Shown: positions 44,763 through 52,437 of the stretch, in pieces
Position numbering within the stretch: the stretch's first letter is position 1
How the letters are laid out: each line of letters starts with the position of its first letter
Source: Lysinibacillus sp. KCTC 33748
Lineage (GTDB): Bacteria; Bacillota; Bacilli; Bacillales_A; Planococcaceae
Length of the DNA stretch: 64,000 nucleotides
Assembly: GCF_002237755.1 (NCBI RefSeq)
Contig: NZ_MWSJ01000002.1
Location: 124,001 to 188,000 of the forward strand
Direction: 5' to 3'
Notes under the pieces: model-generated
What the model saw: the letters and a program-made list of their open reading frames with translations, nothing else
Databases searched by the model: none
What the model was told of the DNA's origin: nothing
Program-made: the position numbers and the translations under genes

Positions 44763-46226
44763 ATGATAGATATTTCTTCAATGGAACAAGAGTTAAATTT
44801 GAAATCTTTGAAGTCACTATTTCAACGCTCTGCTGATGTAATATTCCAAGAGTATGTCTTTCGTCAACATAAAGTACACTTGATAAAATGCGATGCGATG
44901 ATAAATGAGCGGTTACTGCAGACCGTTATTGTGCAACGAGTTCAATCTTTATTTACCGCAACTTCGGATGAATTGTTAGCGGAGCATATACAAAATCATT
45001 TACACATTCCCCGTCTTCAGAGAGTAACAAGTAAAGATGAGGCCATCACAAGAGTCTATAAAGGGCATGTTTTACTATATTTCGAAGATATGGATTTGCT
45101 GTATTCAAGTTATATCGCTAAAAAACCAAATCGAGAGCCTAAAGAAACAACTCTTGAATTAGTTATCAAAGGTCCGAGAGATGATTTTATTGAGGATGTT
45201 TTAATTAATATTGCTTTAATACGAAAACGATTACCGACTAATTCATTAAGTGTTGAGACATATGAGCTTGGCAAACGATCCAAAACAACCGTAGCTGTAC
45301 TTTATTTAGAAGATGTCGTAAATAAAAACATGCTTGAGAAAATAAAAATGCAGCTCCAGCGAGTTGATGCAGATGTTATATTTAGCGGAGATATATTGAT
45401 GGAAAGGATTGAGCAGAGCGATAAAATTCTGCCTAAACATGATTATACTGGACGTCCGGATTTTGCTGTCCAAGCTTTAAGTAGAGGGCGCATTATCATC
45501 GTAGTTGATGGAGTATCTTATGTGATTATTACACCTGCAAATGCAATGTTACTTTTTAAATCCGGTGAGGATAATGAACATCCGATTATTGTAAGTTCTA
45601 TGGAGCGTTTACTGAGAATAGTTGCTATTTTAATAAGTGTACTTTTACCAGGTTTTTGGCTTGCACTTTCAACCTATCATCAAGAGCAATTGCCATTCAT
45701 CCTATTGGCAACAGTCGTTGAATCAAGAACGGGGCTCCCATTTCCAACAATTCTTGAAATATTAATGATGCTTTTTATGTTTGAATTATTTCGGGAGGCA
45801 AATATACATCTACCCAATGTTATTAGTGGTTCCATAAGCGTTGTCGGGGGATTAATTATTGGAGATGCTGCGATTAAATCAGGTGTTACGAGTCCTTCCA
45901 TGATTATCGTCATAGCTACATCAAGTATTGCAGCTTTTACACTCGTCAATCAATCAATTGTATCAGCAATGAGTATTCTCAGGATAATCATTGTTTTAGC
46001 ATCTGCATTTTTGGGGTTATTTGGATTCTTCGTTTCGGTGTTTTTCATCCTTCTATATATTGCAAATTTACGAGTATTAGGTGTTCCATATTTAACTATG
46101 GGAGCGGATTTAAATTGGCCGGACATAAAAAAATCTTTAGTTCGCCTATCTCCTTCGGGTTACAGTAAGCGACCGAAATTTTTAAATGTTCAGGATGAAA
46201 CAAAGACATCGAGTAGGAAAAAATAA
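44763..46226 (+). CDS. GerA-family spore germination protein (A subunit)
   Basis: A 487-residue inner-membrane receptor subunit. The N-terminal soluble part (about 1-280) contains VKGPRDDFIEDVLINIALIRKR-like sequence (given as IKGPRDDFIEDV and LIRKRL) and DGVSYVIITPA; five to six membrane helices follow (LLPGFWLALSTYH, LEILMMLFMFELFREA). GerA receptors sense amino acids or sugars and start germination. The usual B and C subunit genes do not follow, so this is an orphan A subunit. The ribosome binding site at 44763 is poor. Confidence 0.9.
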   Translation: MIDISSMEQELNLKSLKSLFQRSADVIFQEYVFRQHKVHLIKCDAMINERLLQTVIVQRVQSLFTATSDELLAEHIQNHLHIPRLQRVTSKDEAITRVYKGHVLLYFEDMDLLYSSYIAKKPNREPKETTLELVIKGPRDDFIEDVLINIALIRKRLPTNSLSVETYELGKRSKTTVAVLYLEDVVNKNMLEKIKMQLQRVDADVIFSGDILMERIEQSDKILPKHDYTGRPDFAVQALSRGRIIIVVDGVSYVIITPANAMLLFKSGEDNEHPIIVSSMERLLRIVAILISVLLPGFWLALSTYHQEQLPFILLATVVESRTGLPFPTILEILMMLFMFELFREANIHLPNVISGSISVVGGLIIGDAAIKSGVTSPSMIIVIATSSIAAFTLVNQSIVSAMSILRIIIVLASAFLGLFGFFVSVFFILLYIANLRVLGVPYLTMGADLNWPDIKKSLVRLSPSGYSKRPKFLNVQDETKTSSRKK

Positions 46227-46239
46227 ATACTTCGAATGA

Positions 46240-46273
46240 AAAGATCAGGTTTTTATAGGCCTGATCTTTTTTT
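46240..46273 (+). terminator. Terminator of the gerA-like gene
   Basis: AAAGATCAGG / CCTGATCTTT with a 10-base loop and seven or more T. Confidence 0.9.
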
Positions 46274-46274
46274 T

Positions 46275-46735
46275 ATTTCCAAACAGACTCCCATTTCAAC
46301 AATGAGAAAGTATAGCCCAAAAGTAGGAGGCGAAGGTTGATATAGTCAAAACGGGCTTGAGATGATAAACTAAGAACCAATATTCTTATTTAAAGTGGCG
46401 AAGAATCCTGAATCGTATTTTCGAACAGTGTGTTTAAGATGGATGTACAAGGGTAAATAGCCATTGTAGTTCAAAACTTCTAAGTTTCTTACTTCTCTTC
46501 ATCTGATTTTCGGTAGGAAGAGCGATTCACTGCGCAAATAATGATCTTTAAACAACCATAAAAAAAGAAGTATATTGTAGTATAATAGGGTTGTTGGATA
46601 TGAAATTGTTCCCTAGGTTGAAAGTATGAGATGATGATGTCAACTAACGACTAACAATTTTTATGTAATGCGAAAGCCAAGCTCAATTAAATTAAGATAT
46701 TATTCATGTCAATAGATGAGGAAGTACCAGTTTGT
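46275..46735. other. Gene-free gap before the sensor kinase
   Basis: About 460 bases with no frame of coding quality. A TATAAT at 46581-46586 could be a -10 box, but no good -35 hexamer is at the right distance. Confidence 0.35.
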
Positions 46736-48040
46736 ATGAAAACACGAAAAATAAAACTAATTTTAATACTATCAACTCTCTTATTAGTATTGTTTACAAG
46801 TTTAAACATCTTTACATCCTATATAAAAATGAAAAAGACAGTAGAAGAGTCTATAGCTAACCAAAGTCTGGAAGCGGCTATTTCTATCGCATCTACTATT
46901 GATGTAGAGGCGTACAAACAATTTTTAGATAACCCCGAGGAAAATGAGTATTATTGGCAAATAAGAAGCTACTTAAATGATGCAAGAGTAAAAATAGGTG
47001 CTTTATTTGTTTATACATTAGATATTGAAAATCCGAAGGTATCTAAAGCAATGATCATGGGTTTACCAAGTGAAGTTAAAGGCTTTTATATCGGAATGGA
47101 CTGTACAGTACCCGAGACACAAGTGCAAAAAGCTTATAATGGAGAAACATTTACAACAGACGTAATACAAGATTCTATATATGGCTCCTACTTAACTGTT
47201 GGTGCACCGATTAAGGATGAAAAAGGGGCGGTTATAGCATACATAGGAATTGATATTAGTGCAGACACATTAAATGACATTAAGGGAAAAGTAATCGAAG
47301 ACAATCTTTTAATCTTTATTTTTAATGGTGTACTCATTTTAATGGTTACCGGCTCAGTTTTCTTCTTACAGAGATGGTATCAAAAAGAAGTAGCAGAAGA
47401 GGTTGAAGCGACAGAAGATACATATCAAGCGGAAATTAAAACTTTAATTACTTCCGTGTCCTCTTTAAGACATGATTTCACAAATCATATACAAGTATTA
47501 CATGGATTTCTACAATTAGATGAACCTGATCAGGCAAAACAATATTTATCTTCATTGTCTAAAGAAGTTCATGATATAAAGTCTCTTAAATTAAATATTG
47601 ATCATCCTGGCTTGTCGATTTTATTGCAAACAAAAAAACTAACGGCGCAAAATCATAATATTGATATGGATTTCACAGTCTCTCAGGATGCGTTTAATAA
47701 AATTAGAACAACGGATCTAATTAAAATCTTATCGAATTTAATAGATAATGCGATTGATGCTGCAAATGAATTATCGGAAGAACAACGTAAAATAACAATT
47801 TGCTGTGAAGCCGATGACACGCAATATAAATTACAGGTTACAAATACTGGACCAAATATTGTAGAAGCAGGGCAAATATTCAAGCGAGGATTTTCCACAA
47901 AGAAACCGGAAAATGGTAAAACAAGAGGGCAAGGCTTGTTTATTGTGAATGAAATAGTCAATAAGTACGACGGTCAAATTTCTATCGATTCATCAAAACA
48001 TCTAGAGACAACCGCAATAGTAACCATTCCAATAAAGTAA
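46736..48040 (+). CDS. Orphan sensor histidine kinase (SpoOB/GHKL type)
   Basis: A 434-residue membrane kinase. Helices at about residues 7-28 and 190-212 bracket an extracellular sensor domain (YIGIDISADTL near its end). The dimerisation and phosphorylation helix is RHDFTNHIQVLHGFLQLDEP, close to the Spo0B/CitA-type H box, and the ATPase domain has NLIDNAIDAANE and TRGQGLFIVNEI. No response regulator gene is adjacent. ATG 46736 is preceded by GAGGAAG; a start at 46706 lacks a site. Confidence 0.85.
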   Translation: MKTRKIKLILILSTLLLVLFTSLNIFTSYIKMKKTVEESIANQSLEAAISIASTIDVEAYKQFLDNPEENEYYWQIRSYLNDARVKIGALFVYTLDIENPKVSKAMIMGLPSEVKGFYIGMDCTVPETQVQKAYNGETFTTDVIQDSIYGSYLTVGAPIKDEKGAVIAYIGIDISADTLNDIKGKVIEDNLLIFIFNGVLILMVTGSVFFLQRWYQKEVAEEVEATEDTYQAEIKTLITSVSSLRHDFTNHIQVLHGFLQLDEPDQAKQYLSSLSKEVHDIKSLKLNIDHPGLSILLQTKKLTAQNHNIDMDFTVSQDAFNKIRTTDLIKILSNLIDNAIDAANELSEEQRKITICCEADDTQYKLQVTNTGPNIVEAGQIFKRGFSTKKPENGKTRGQGLFIVNEIVNKYDGQISIDSSKHLETTAIVTIPIK

Positions 48041-48049
48041 ATTTCGAAA

Positions 48050-48082
48050 CTTCCTACAGAAAATTGTAGGAAGTTTTTTTAT
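48050..48082 (+). terminator. Terminator of the kinase gene
   Basis: AACTTCCTACA / TGTAGGAAGTT with a 7-base loop and seven T. Confidence 0.9.
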
Positions 48083-48251
48083 TTTTATTAATCTAAGTCC
48101 GCAACCGGCAAAGTAAAGGGGGGAGGGTTAATTGAAATATTTGCTAGTTATGCGAAATGCAGTTTCAACTATTACTTTTACATTTTTTGAGTCATTCATT
48201 TCATATAGTACTAATAATTGATGGTATTCTATTATGGAGGAGTTGAAATAT

Positions 48252-48794
48252 TTGGATAAATCAATCCTTGATCTATTGAGAAAGGGTGGATTTGTTTTGT
48301 ATGCAAGGCATGGTCAAGCAACTGTCGGAGTAGATCAGCCATATATAAATTTCCAAGATTGTGTTACGCAAAGAAATTTGTCTGAATTTGGGCGAAGGCA
48401 AGCCGTTTACTTTGGACAACTGTTACGTCATTTACAAATTCCGATTAGTTCACCAATAATCGTAAGTCCTTTTTGTCGTACAGTTGAAACGGCACAGCTC
48501 GCATTTCCTTATTCTTATATCCAAATTGACCCAATAGGTTATGGAATTTATAAATTGGGTGGAGCTATTCCTTTTATTGAAAAAAATAATATTTTATCAA
48601 ATGTGCAATCAGCGTTAGAAAGAAAGCCATCGCAAGGAATGAATCAAGTGATCGTTGCCCATAGTTTTCCTGAAGATATTGGACTAGGGAAAATTTCAAA
48701 CATGGGAATGGTTATTGTTAAGCCAAATGGTCCTGGAAATGGTTTTGAAATAATAAAAAAATTAACTTTAGAAGATTTATCACTTGTAAATTAA
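48252..48794 (+). CDS. Histidine phosphatase-family protein
   Basis: A 180-residue phosphoglycerate-mutase-like protein. YARHGQATVG holds the catalytic RHG, SPFCRTVETAQLAF the second Arg and VIVAHSFPEDIGL the late His. The substrate is unknown. TTG 48252 is chosen since GGAGGAG lies 9 bases before it; an ATG at 48234 is part of that site. The next gene follows within 20 bases. Confidence 0.8.
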   Translation: MDKSILDLLRKGGFVLYARHGQATVGVDQPYINFQDCVTQRNLSEFGRRQAVYFGQLLRHLQIPISSPIIVSPFCRTVETAQLAFPYSYIQIDPIGYGIYKLGGAIPFIEKNNILSNVQSALERKPSQGMNQVIVAHSFPEDIGLGKISNMGMVIVKPNGPGNGFEIIKKLTLEDLSLVN

Positions 48795-48814
48795 CGTAGG
48801 GATGGGAGAAAAAC

Positions 48815-49666
48815 ATGAAAATAAAAACAGTCTCACGGTGCACGTTAAATGAAACTTTAAAAGCTTGGAATAAAGGCTTTGAGGGGTATTTTGTACAAAT
48901 AGAAATGAATGAAGAGGTGTTTTTAAACCGACTCGTTGGGGAAGGATTATCCCCAGAGCTATCTATCGTCGCATTTGATCAAAGTAATGCTGTTGGCATT
49001 GTATTAAATGGCTTTAGACAAATAGGTGGTAAGAAAACCTCTTGGAATGGAGGAACAGGTATCTCTCCAGACTTTCGCGGTAAAGGTGTTTCTCGTGTTT
49101 TAATGGAAGAAACCATCGCCATCTATGAAAGAGAGAATGTGGAAGTTGCAACGCTGGAAGCTATAAAAGAGAATAAGGTAGCAATTGCGCTATATGAGAA
49201 GTATGGCTATACCATTACAAATCAATTGCTCTTTTTAAGTGGCGAATATGAAGCAAAAGTAGAGAAGCCAGTCGGAATTCATGTGGAAACTATTCGTCCA
49301 GAGCAGCTACCGCATTTATCTTTTTATCTGGAGGATGTTCCTTGGCAATGTAGCTGGCAAAGCAATAAACAAGGAGAAGCTAAAGTTTTTTATAATGAGA
49401 ATAATGAAGCAATTGGCTATATGTTATATAAAACTGTATGGAATCAGGAGGGAGCCATAGACAGCATAGTACTTTATCAATTAGAGCTATTAGGGAATGG
49501 CAATGTTGAACATATTCCACACTTTATCGCAAGCATTACAAAACACAAAGTAAAACTGGGAACAGTTAACTTTTTAGTAAGTAATCCTGCTACGAGCTAT
49601 TTGATGGAAAACGGGCTAGAAGTGAAGACGGAGCAAGTGCAAATGAAGAAGAAAATGGATTCGTAG
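48815..49666 (+). CDS. GNAT-family N-acetyltransferase
   Basis: A 283-residue acetyltransferase. The acetyl-CoA loop is ISPDFRGKGVSRVLMEE near residue 85, followed by EAIKENKVAIALYEKYGYTI. The second half (about 150-280) looks like a degenerate second GNAT-like domain, as in other proteins of this length. GGGATGGGAG precedes ATG. The substrate is unknown. Confidence 0.88.
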   Translation: MKIKTVSRCTLNETLKAWNKGFEGYFVQIEMNEEVFLNRLVGEGLSPELSIVAFDQSNAVGIVLNGFRQIGGKKTSWNGGTGISPDFRGKGVSRVLMEETIAIYERENVEVATLEAIKENKVAIALYEKYGYTITNQLLFLSGEYEAKVEKPVGIHVETIRPEQLPHLSFYLEDVPWQCSWQSNKQGEAKVFYNENNEAIGYMLYKTVWNQEGAIDSIVLYQLELLGNGNVEHIPHFIASITKHKVKLGTVNFLVSNPATSYLMENGLEVKTEQVQMKKKMDS

Positions 49667-49806
49667 TTTGCGAGATGAGAAGAGTCAATTTCGACGTGAA
49701 GCTAGGTAAAATGATGTTGCTTAAATTTGGGGAGTTATAGATGTGAAGAGTTTTAAATTGAACCGTAATTGTTCCAAGTAGTTATAAAAAGAAGGTGTTA
49801 TTAGTT

Positions 49807-50175
49807 ATGAGGAAAATACTCATATGTAATTTACTAATATTGGTGTTGGTAGGTTGTACACCGGCTATAAATACCACTCCCACTGCGAAATCTATTCTTA
49901 CAGAACATTCTCAAGCGGATATTCTTCAATATAATAATTTGATTTACATTAATACTACAAGCTTGGAATCGATGAAACAATTAGAATATACGAAATGTGA
50001 GATTATAGGGGAAATTATTAAAACTACAAATTCCTCTAAAAATTTTAACGATTTTTATGCTACTAAATTGGAAAGTGGAACAAAGATTTTCTCAACAAAT
50101 GATAATAATACGGATACAATCATTGTGGATTTAAATGGGCAATATATACTTTATACGGTTTTGCTTGAGGGCTAG
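49807..50175 (+). CDS. Small lipoprotein, unknown function
   Basis: A 122-residue exported protein with a short signal peptide and lipobox LVLVGC (residues 14-19). The mature part has no recognisable domain. GAAGGTG lies 9 bases before ATG 49807. It stands alone between the GNAT gene and the DUF2829 gene. Confidence 0.65.
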   Translation: MRKILICNLLILVLVGCTPAINTTPTAKSILTEHSQADILQYNNLIYINTTSLESMKQLEYTKCEIIGEIIKTTNSSKNFNDFYATKLESGTKIFSTNDNNTDTIIVDLNGQYILYTVLLEG

Positions 50176-50241
50176 GTTGTAAACAATTGAGAATTCCAGT
50201 ATACTAATCCGATAAAGAATGTAAATAAAGGATGAATTTAA

Positions 50242-50463
50242 ATGACGTTTGAAGAAATTTTACCTCGCTTAAAGGCGGGCGAAAAAGTAATTCGTAAAGG
50301 TTGGGGCGGTGCCGAATTATATGTGAAGCTTGTTGGACAATGCGAACATGATGGCGAGACTTTGAATCCTTATTTTTTAATTAATGTACGCGGTGAGGGC
50401 TATACAATGTTCACACCGACAGTCTGTGATTTATTAGCGGAAGATTGGATAATTGTCAATTAA
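50242..50463 (+). CDS. DUF2829 protein (Thoeris anti-defence Tad2-like)
   Basis: A 73-residue protein beginning MTFEEILPRLKAGEKVIRKG and ending TVCDLLAEDWIIVN. The RKGW box near residue 20 and the C-terminal (D)LLAEDW box are the marks of DUF2829. Phage members of this family (Tad2) bind the cyclic ADP-ribose-type signal of the Thoeris defence system. No phage genes are near, so here it may be a domesticated copy with another job. AAAGGATG lies upstream. Confidence 0.75.
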   Translation: MTFEEILPRLKAGEKVIRKGWGGAELYVKLVGQCEHDGETLNPYFLINVRGEGYTMFTPTVCDLLAEDWIIVN

Positions 50464-50469
50464 TCGAAA

Positions 50470-50500
50470 GGAGCCATCTCAAATGAGGTGGTTTCTTTGT
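50470..50500 (+). terminator. Terminator after the DUF2829 gene
   Basis: AGCCATCTCA / TGAGGTGGTTT with a 2-base loop, then TCTTTGTTT. Confidence 0.6.
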
Positions 50501-50519
50501 TTATAGAGGAGAGAGATCA

Positions 50520-51275
50520 ATGACGTTCGAAGAATATATGGGCAAAACGATATTTGTGACGGGGGCTAGTTCAGGTATTGGTCAAGCTCAAGCTATTGCA
50601 TTTTTAGAAAATGGGGCAAACGTATTCGGGTTTGATTTAGATGAGCAAGGGTTAGGAAAACTATATCACCAATACCCTGAACAATTTGCCTATAAAGTAG
50701 GTAGTGTATGTAATAAGGACGATGTAGAGCAAGCATTTGAAGCTGCAATTTCAAAATTTAAGCAGGTAGATATTTTATTAAATACCGCAGGCGTTTTAGA
50801 TGGTTTTGCAAAAACACTCGATACAGATGAGACGCTTTGGGTTAAAATTATGAATACCAATGTTAAGGGAACTTTTTTTGTGACGAATACGGTATTACCC
50901 CATATGGTAAAACGAAAATCAGGCGTCATTGTTAATATGGCATCTATTGCAGGGCTTGTTGCTGGCGGTGGTGGTGCAGCGTATACAACATCTAAACATG
51001 CGATTGTCGGCTATACGAAGCAGTTAGACTTAGATTATTGTCGTGAAGGAATTCGCGCAAATGCCATTGCACCTGGGGCCATTCAAACACCGATGAATAA
51101 GGCAGATTTTGAAGGTGATGGGGAAATGGCCAAATGGGTCGCTAATGAAACGCCTGCTGGACGCTGGGCACAACCACATGAAGTAGCGAATTTAACACTT
51201 TACTTAGCAAGTTCGGCTGCTGATTATATTCATGGAGCTATTATGCCAATCGATGGTGGCTGGCTAACGAAATAA
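50520..51275 (+). CDS. SDR-family oxidoreductase (FabG-like)
   Basis: A 251-residue classical short-chain dehydrogenase. TGASSGIG binds NAD(P); the catalytic Asn, Ser and Tyr-xxx-Lys are in NTNVKGTFF, VNMASIAG and AYTTSKHA. The C-terminus HGAIMPIDGGW is typical. It could be a 3-oxoacyl-ACP reductase-like enzyme or another alcohol dehydrogenase; fab genes are not near. AGAGGAGAG precedes the ATG. Confidence 0.9.
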   Translation: MTFEEYMGKTIFVTGASSGIGQAQAIAFLENGANVFGFDLDEQGLGKLYHQYPEQFAYKVGSVCNKDDVEQAFEAAISKFKQVDILLNTAGVLDGFAKTLDTDETLWVKIMNTNVKGTFFVTNTVLPHMVKRKSGVIVNMASIAGLVAGGGGAAYTTSKHAIVGYTKQLDLDYCREGIRANAIAPGAIQTPMNKADFEGDGEMAKWVANETPAGRWAQPHEVANLTLYLASSAADYIHGAIMPIDGGWLTK

Positions 51276-51277
51276 GA

Positions 51278-51307
51278 TTGTTCAATCATAAATTCTTCTG
51301 ATATAAT
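51278..51307 (+). promoter_or_regulatory. Promoter of the queT transcript
   Basis: TTGTTC at 51278-51283 and a consensus TATAAT at 51302-51307 are 18 bases apart, followed within about 25 bases by the riboswitch. Confidence 0.6.
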
Positions 51308-51332
51308 ACGCAGGTAAGCAAAAATCTGCTTG

Positions 51333-51422
51333 CACTACGGCACTTCAGATAGGGCGAAAAGCTCTCTTCCTTTGGTCGTAGTTATTACTAAAATAGCGGA
51401 TGTGCTATTTTACAAAGGAGAA
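51333..51422 (+). ncRNA. preQ1-II (COG4708-type) riboswitch
   Basis: ACTACG (51334-51339) pairs with CGTAGT (51377-51382). The linker TATTACTA follows, then hairpin AAAATAGC-GGATGT-GCTATTTT and the ribosome binding site AAAGGAG (51414-51420) of queT. Order and spacing match the preQ1-II class, which masks the ribosome binding site when preQ1 is bound. The first stem carries a longer insert than usual. A preQ1-III or other class is not excluded. Confidence 0.7.
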
Positions 51423-51427
51423 TAAAA

Positions 51428-51937
51428 TTGAATACATCTATTGTAAAAGATTCAAGCCGTACTTCTGTAACCGAGCTTACAAAGACGGCACTTGTTGCAG
51501 CTTTATATGTGGCTGTAACTGTTTTATTGTCAGTCATAAGTTTTGGGGCAGTTCAATTACGTCTATCGGAGATGTTTAACTACCTGGCCCTCTACAATAA
51601 ACGCTATGTAGTAGCCGTGACTCTAGGAGTAGTACTCGCAAATTTCATGTCACCAACGTGGATATTAGATGTACCCATTGGTGGAATTGCGACATTCCTC
51701 GTTTTAGTTCTTTGCCGAAGAGTAACGAAAAATATAACAAATGATCTTGTGAAAATGGTTATAACTGCATTGATTTTTGCTATATCAATGTTCACCGTTG
51801 CAGGACAATTAACAATTCTCTATGATCTTCCGTTTTGGGCAACATGGTTTACGGTTGGAATTGGAGAGCTATTGTCAATGACTGTTGGTGGTATGACTAT
51901 TTATTTATTAAATAAAAAAATTGATTTATCGAAATAA
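51428..51937 (+). CDS. queT: QueT-family queuosine-precursor transporter
   Basis: A 169-residue substrate-binding (S) component of an ECF-type transporter, with five to six helices. SFGAVQLRLSEMFNYLALYN is the family's signature. It imports preQ1 or a related precursor into the cell, working with shared ECF energising subunits encoded elsewhere. The start is TTG 51428, seven bases after AAAGGAG, which is part of the upstream riboswitch. Confidence 0.92.
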   Translation: MNTSIVKDSSRTSVTELTKTALVAALYVAVTVLLSVISFGAVQLRLSEMFNYLALYNKRYVVAVTLGVVLANFMSPTWILDVPIGGIATFLVLVLCRRVTKNITNDLVKMVITALIFAISMFTVAGQLTILYDLPFWATWFTVGIGELLSMTVGGMTIYLLNKKIDLSK

Positions 51938-52437
51938 TTTTATGCATAAAAAGTGAGTCTTTTTTATGAAGTAAGGGTGCTCAGTTTTGACCACAATCTT
52001 ACCTAGTACACCTTGGGTTCAGCTCAAATACTTCCGCCTGAATCAGACAATATAAACCTCATCGCCCGGATTCTTACTGGTATATTCCAGCAAAAGATCC
52101 GGGCGATGATTTTTTTCGAAGAGGATCACGACTTCCAGTTCTTTAGCAATATTCCGCAGCTGTTCGTTAAACACTTTTGGACCCTGCGCCTCCACAAATT
52201 GCGCATCACTAAACCTACCTTTTTCATGAATCTATGTCCACGTTATCCTAAATTTTAGTGCTATAGTTTGTCTTATTATTGTCCATCAACTTGATTACCT
52301 ATGCCAGTATAGACCAGACATTCATAGAAACAGTCGGAGGACAAATGAGCTGTGCCAACAAGAAGGGACTCCTCTTATGGTCCATGAAGCACCACCTGAG
52401 GAGTCCCTTCTGTGAAGAAGTTATTTTAGCCTCTCTC
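51938..52437 (-). pseudogene. Gene remnant in the gap between queT and the large secreted protein
   Basis: On the minus strand about 62 codons (52231 down to TGA at 52043) read as ordinary protein (FSDAQFVEAQGPKVFNEQLR, later ELEVVILFEKNHRPD and NPGDEVYIV), but there is no start codon and a stop directly upstream. I do not recognise the family. It contains a 12-bp inverted repeat (52059-52070 / 52098-52109) with T-run that may end queT transcription on the plus strand. Base composition resembles the following large gene more than the host. Confidence 0.4.
52361..52411. terminator. Hairpin after the large secreted protein gene
   Basis: AGAAGGGACTCCTC / GAGGAGTCCCTTCT is a perfect 14-bp stem with a 23-base loop, 27 bases past the stop of the minus-strand gene. 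Confidence 0.7.

Noticed and set aside
52013-52258. 81-residue plus-strand ORF
   Set aside because: Its opposite strand has better coding character, and there is no ribosome binding site on the plus strand.
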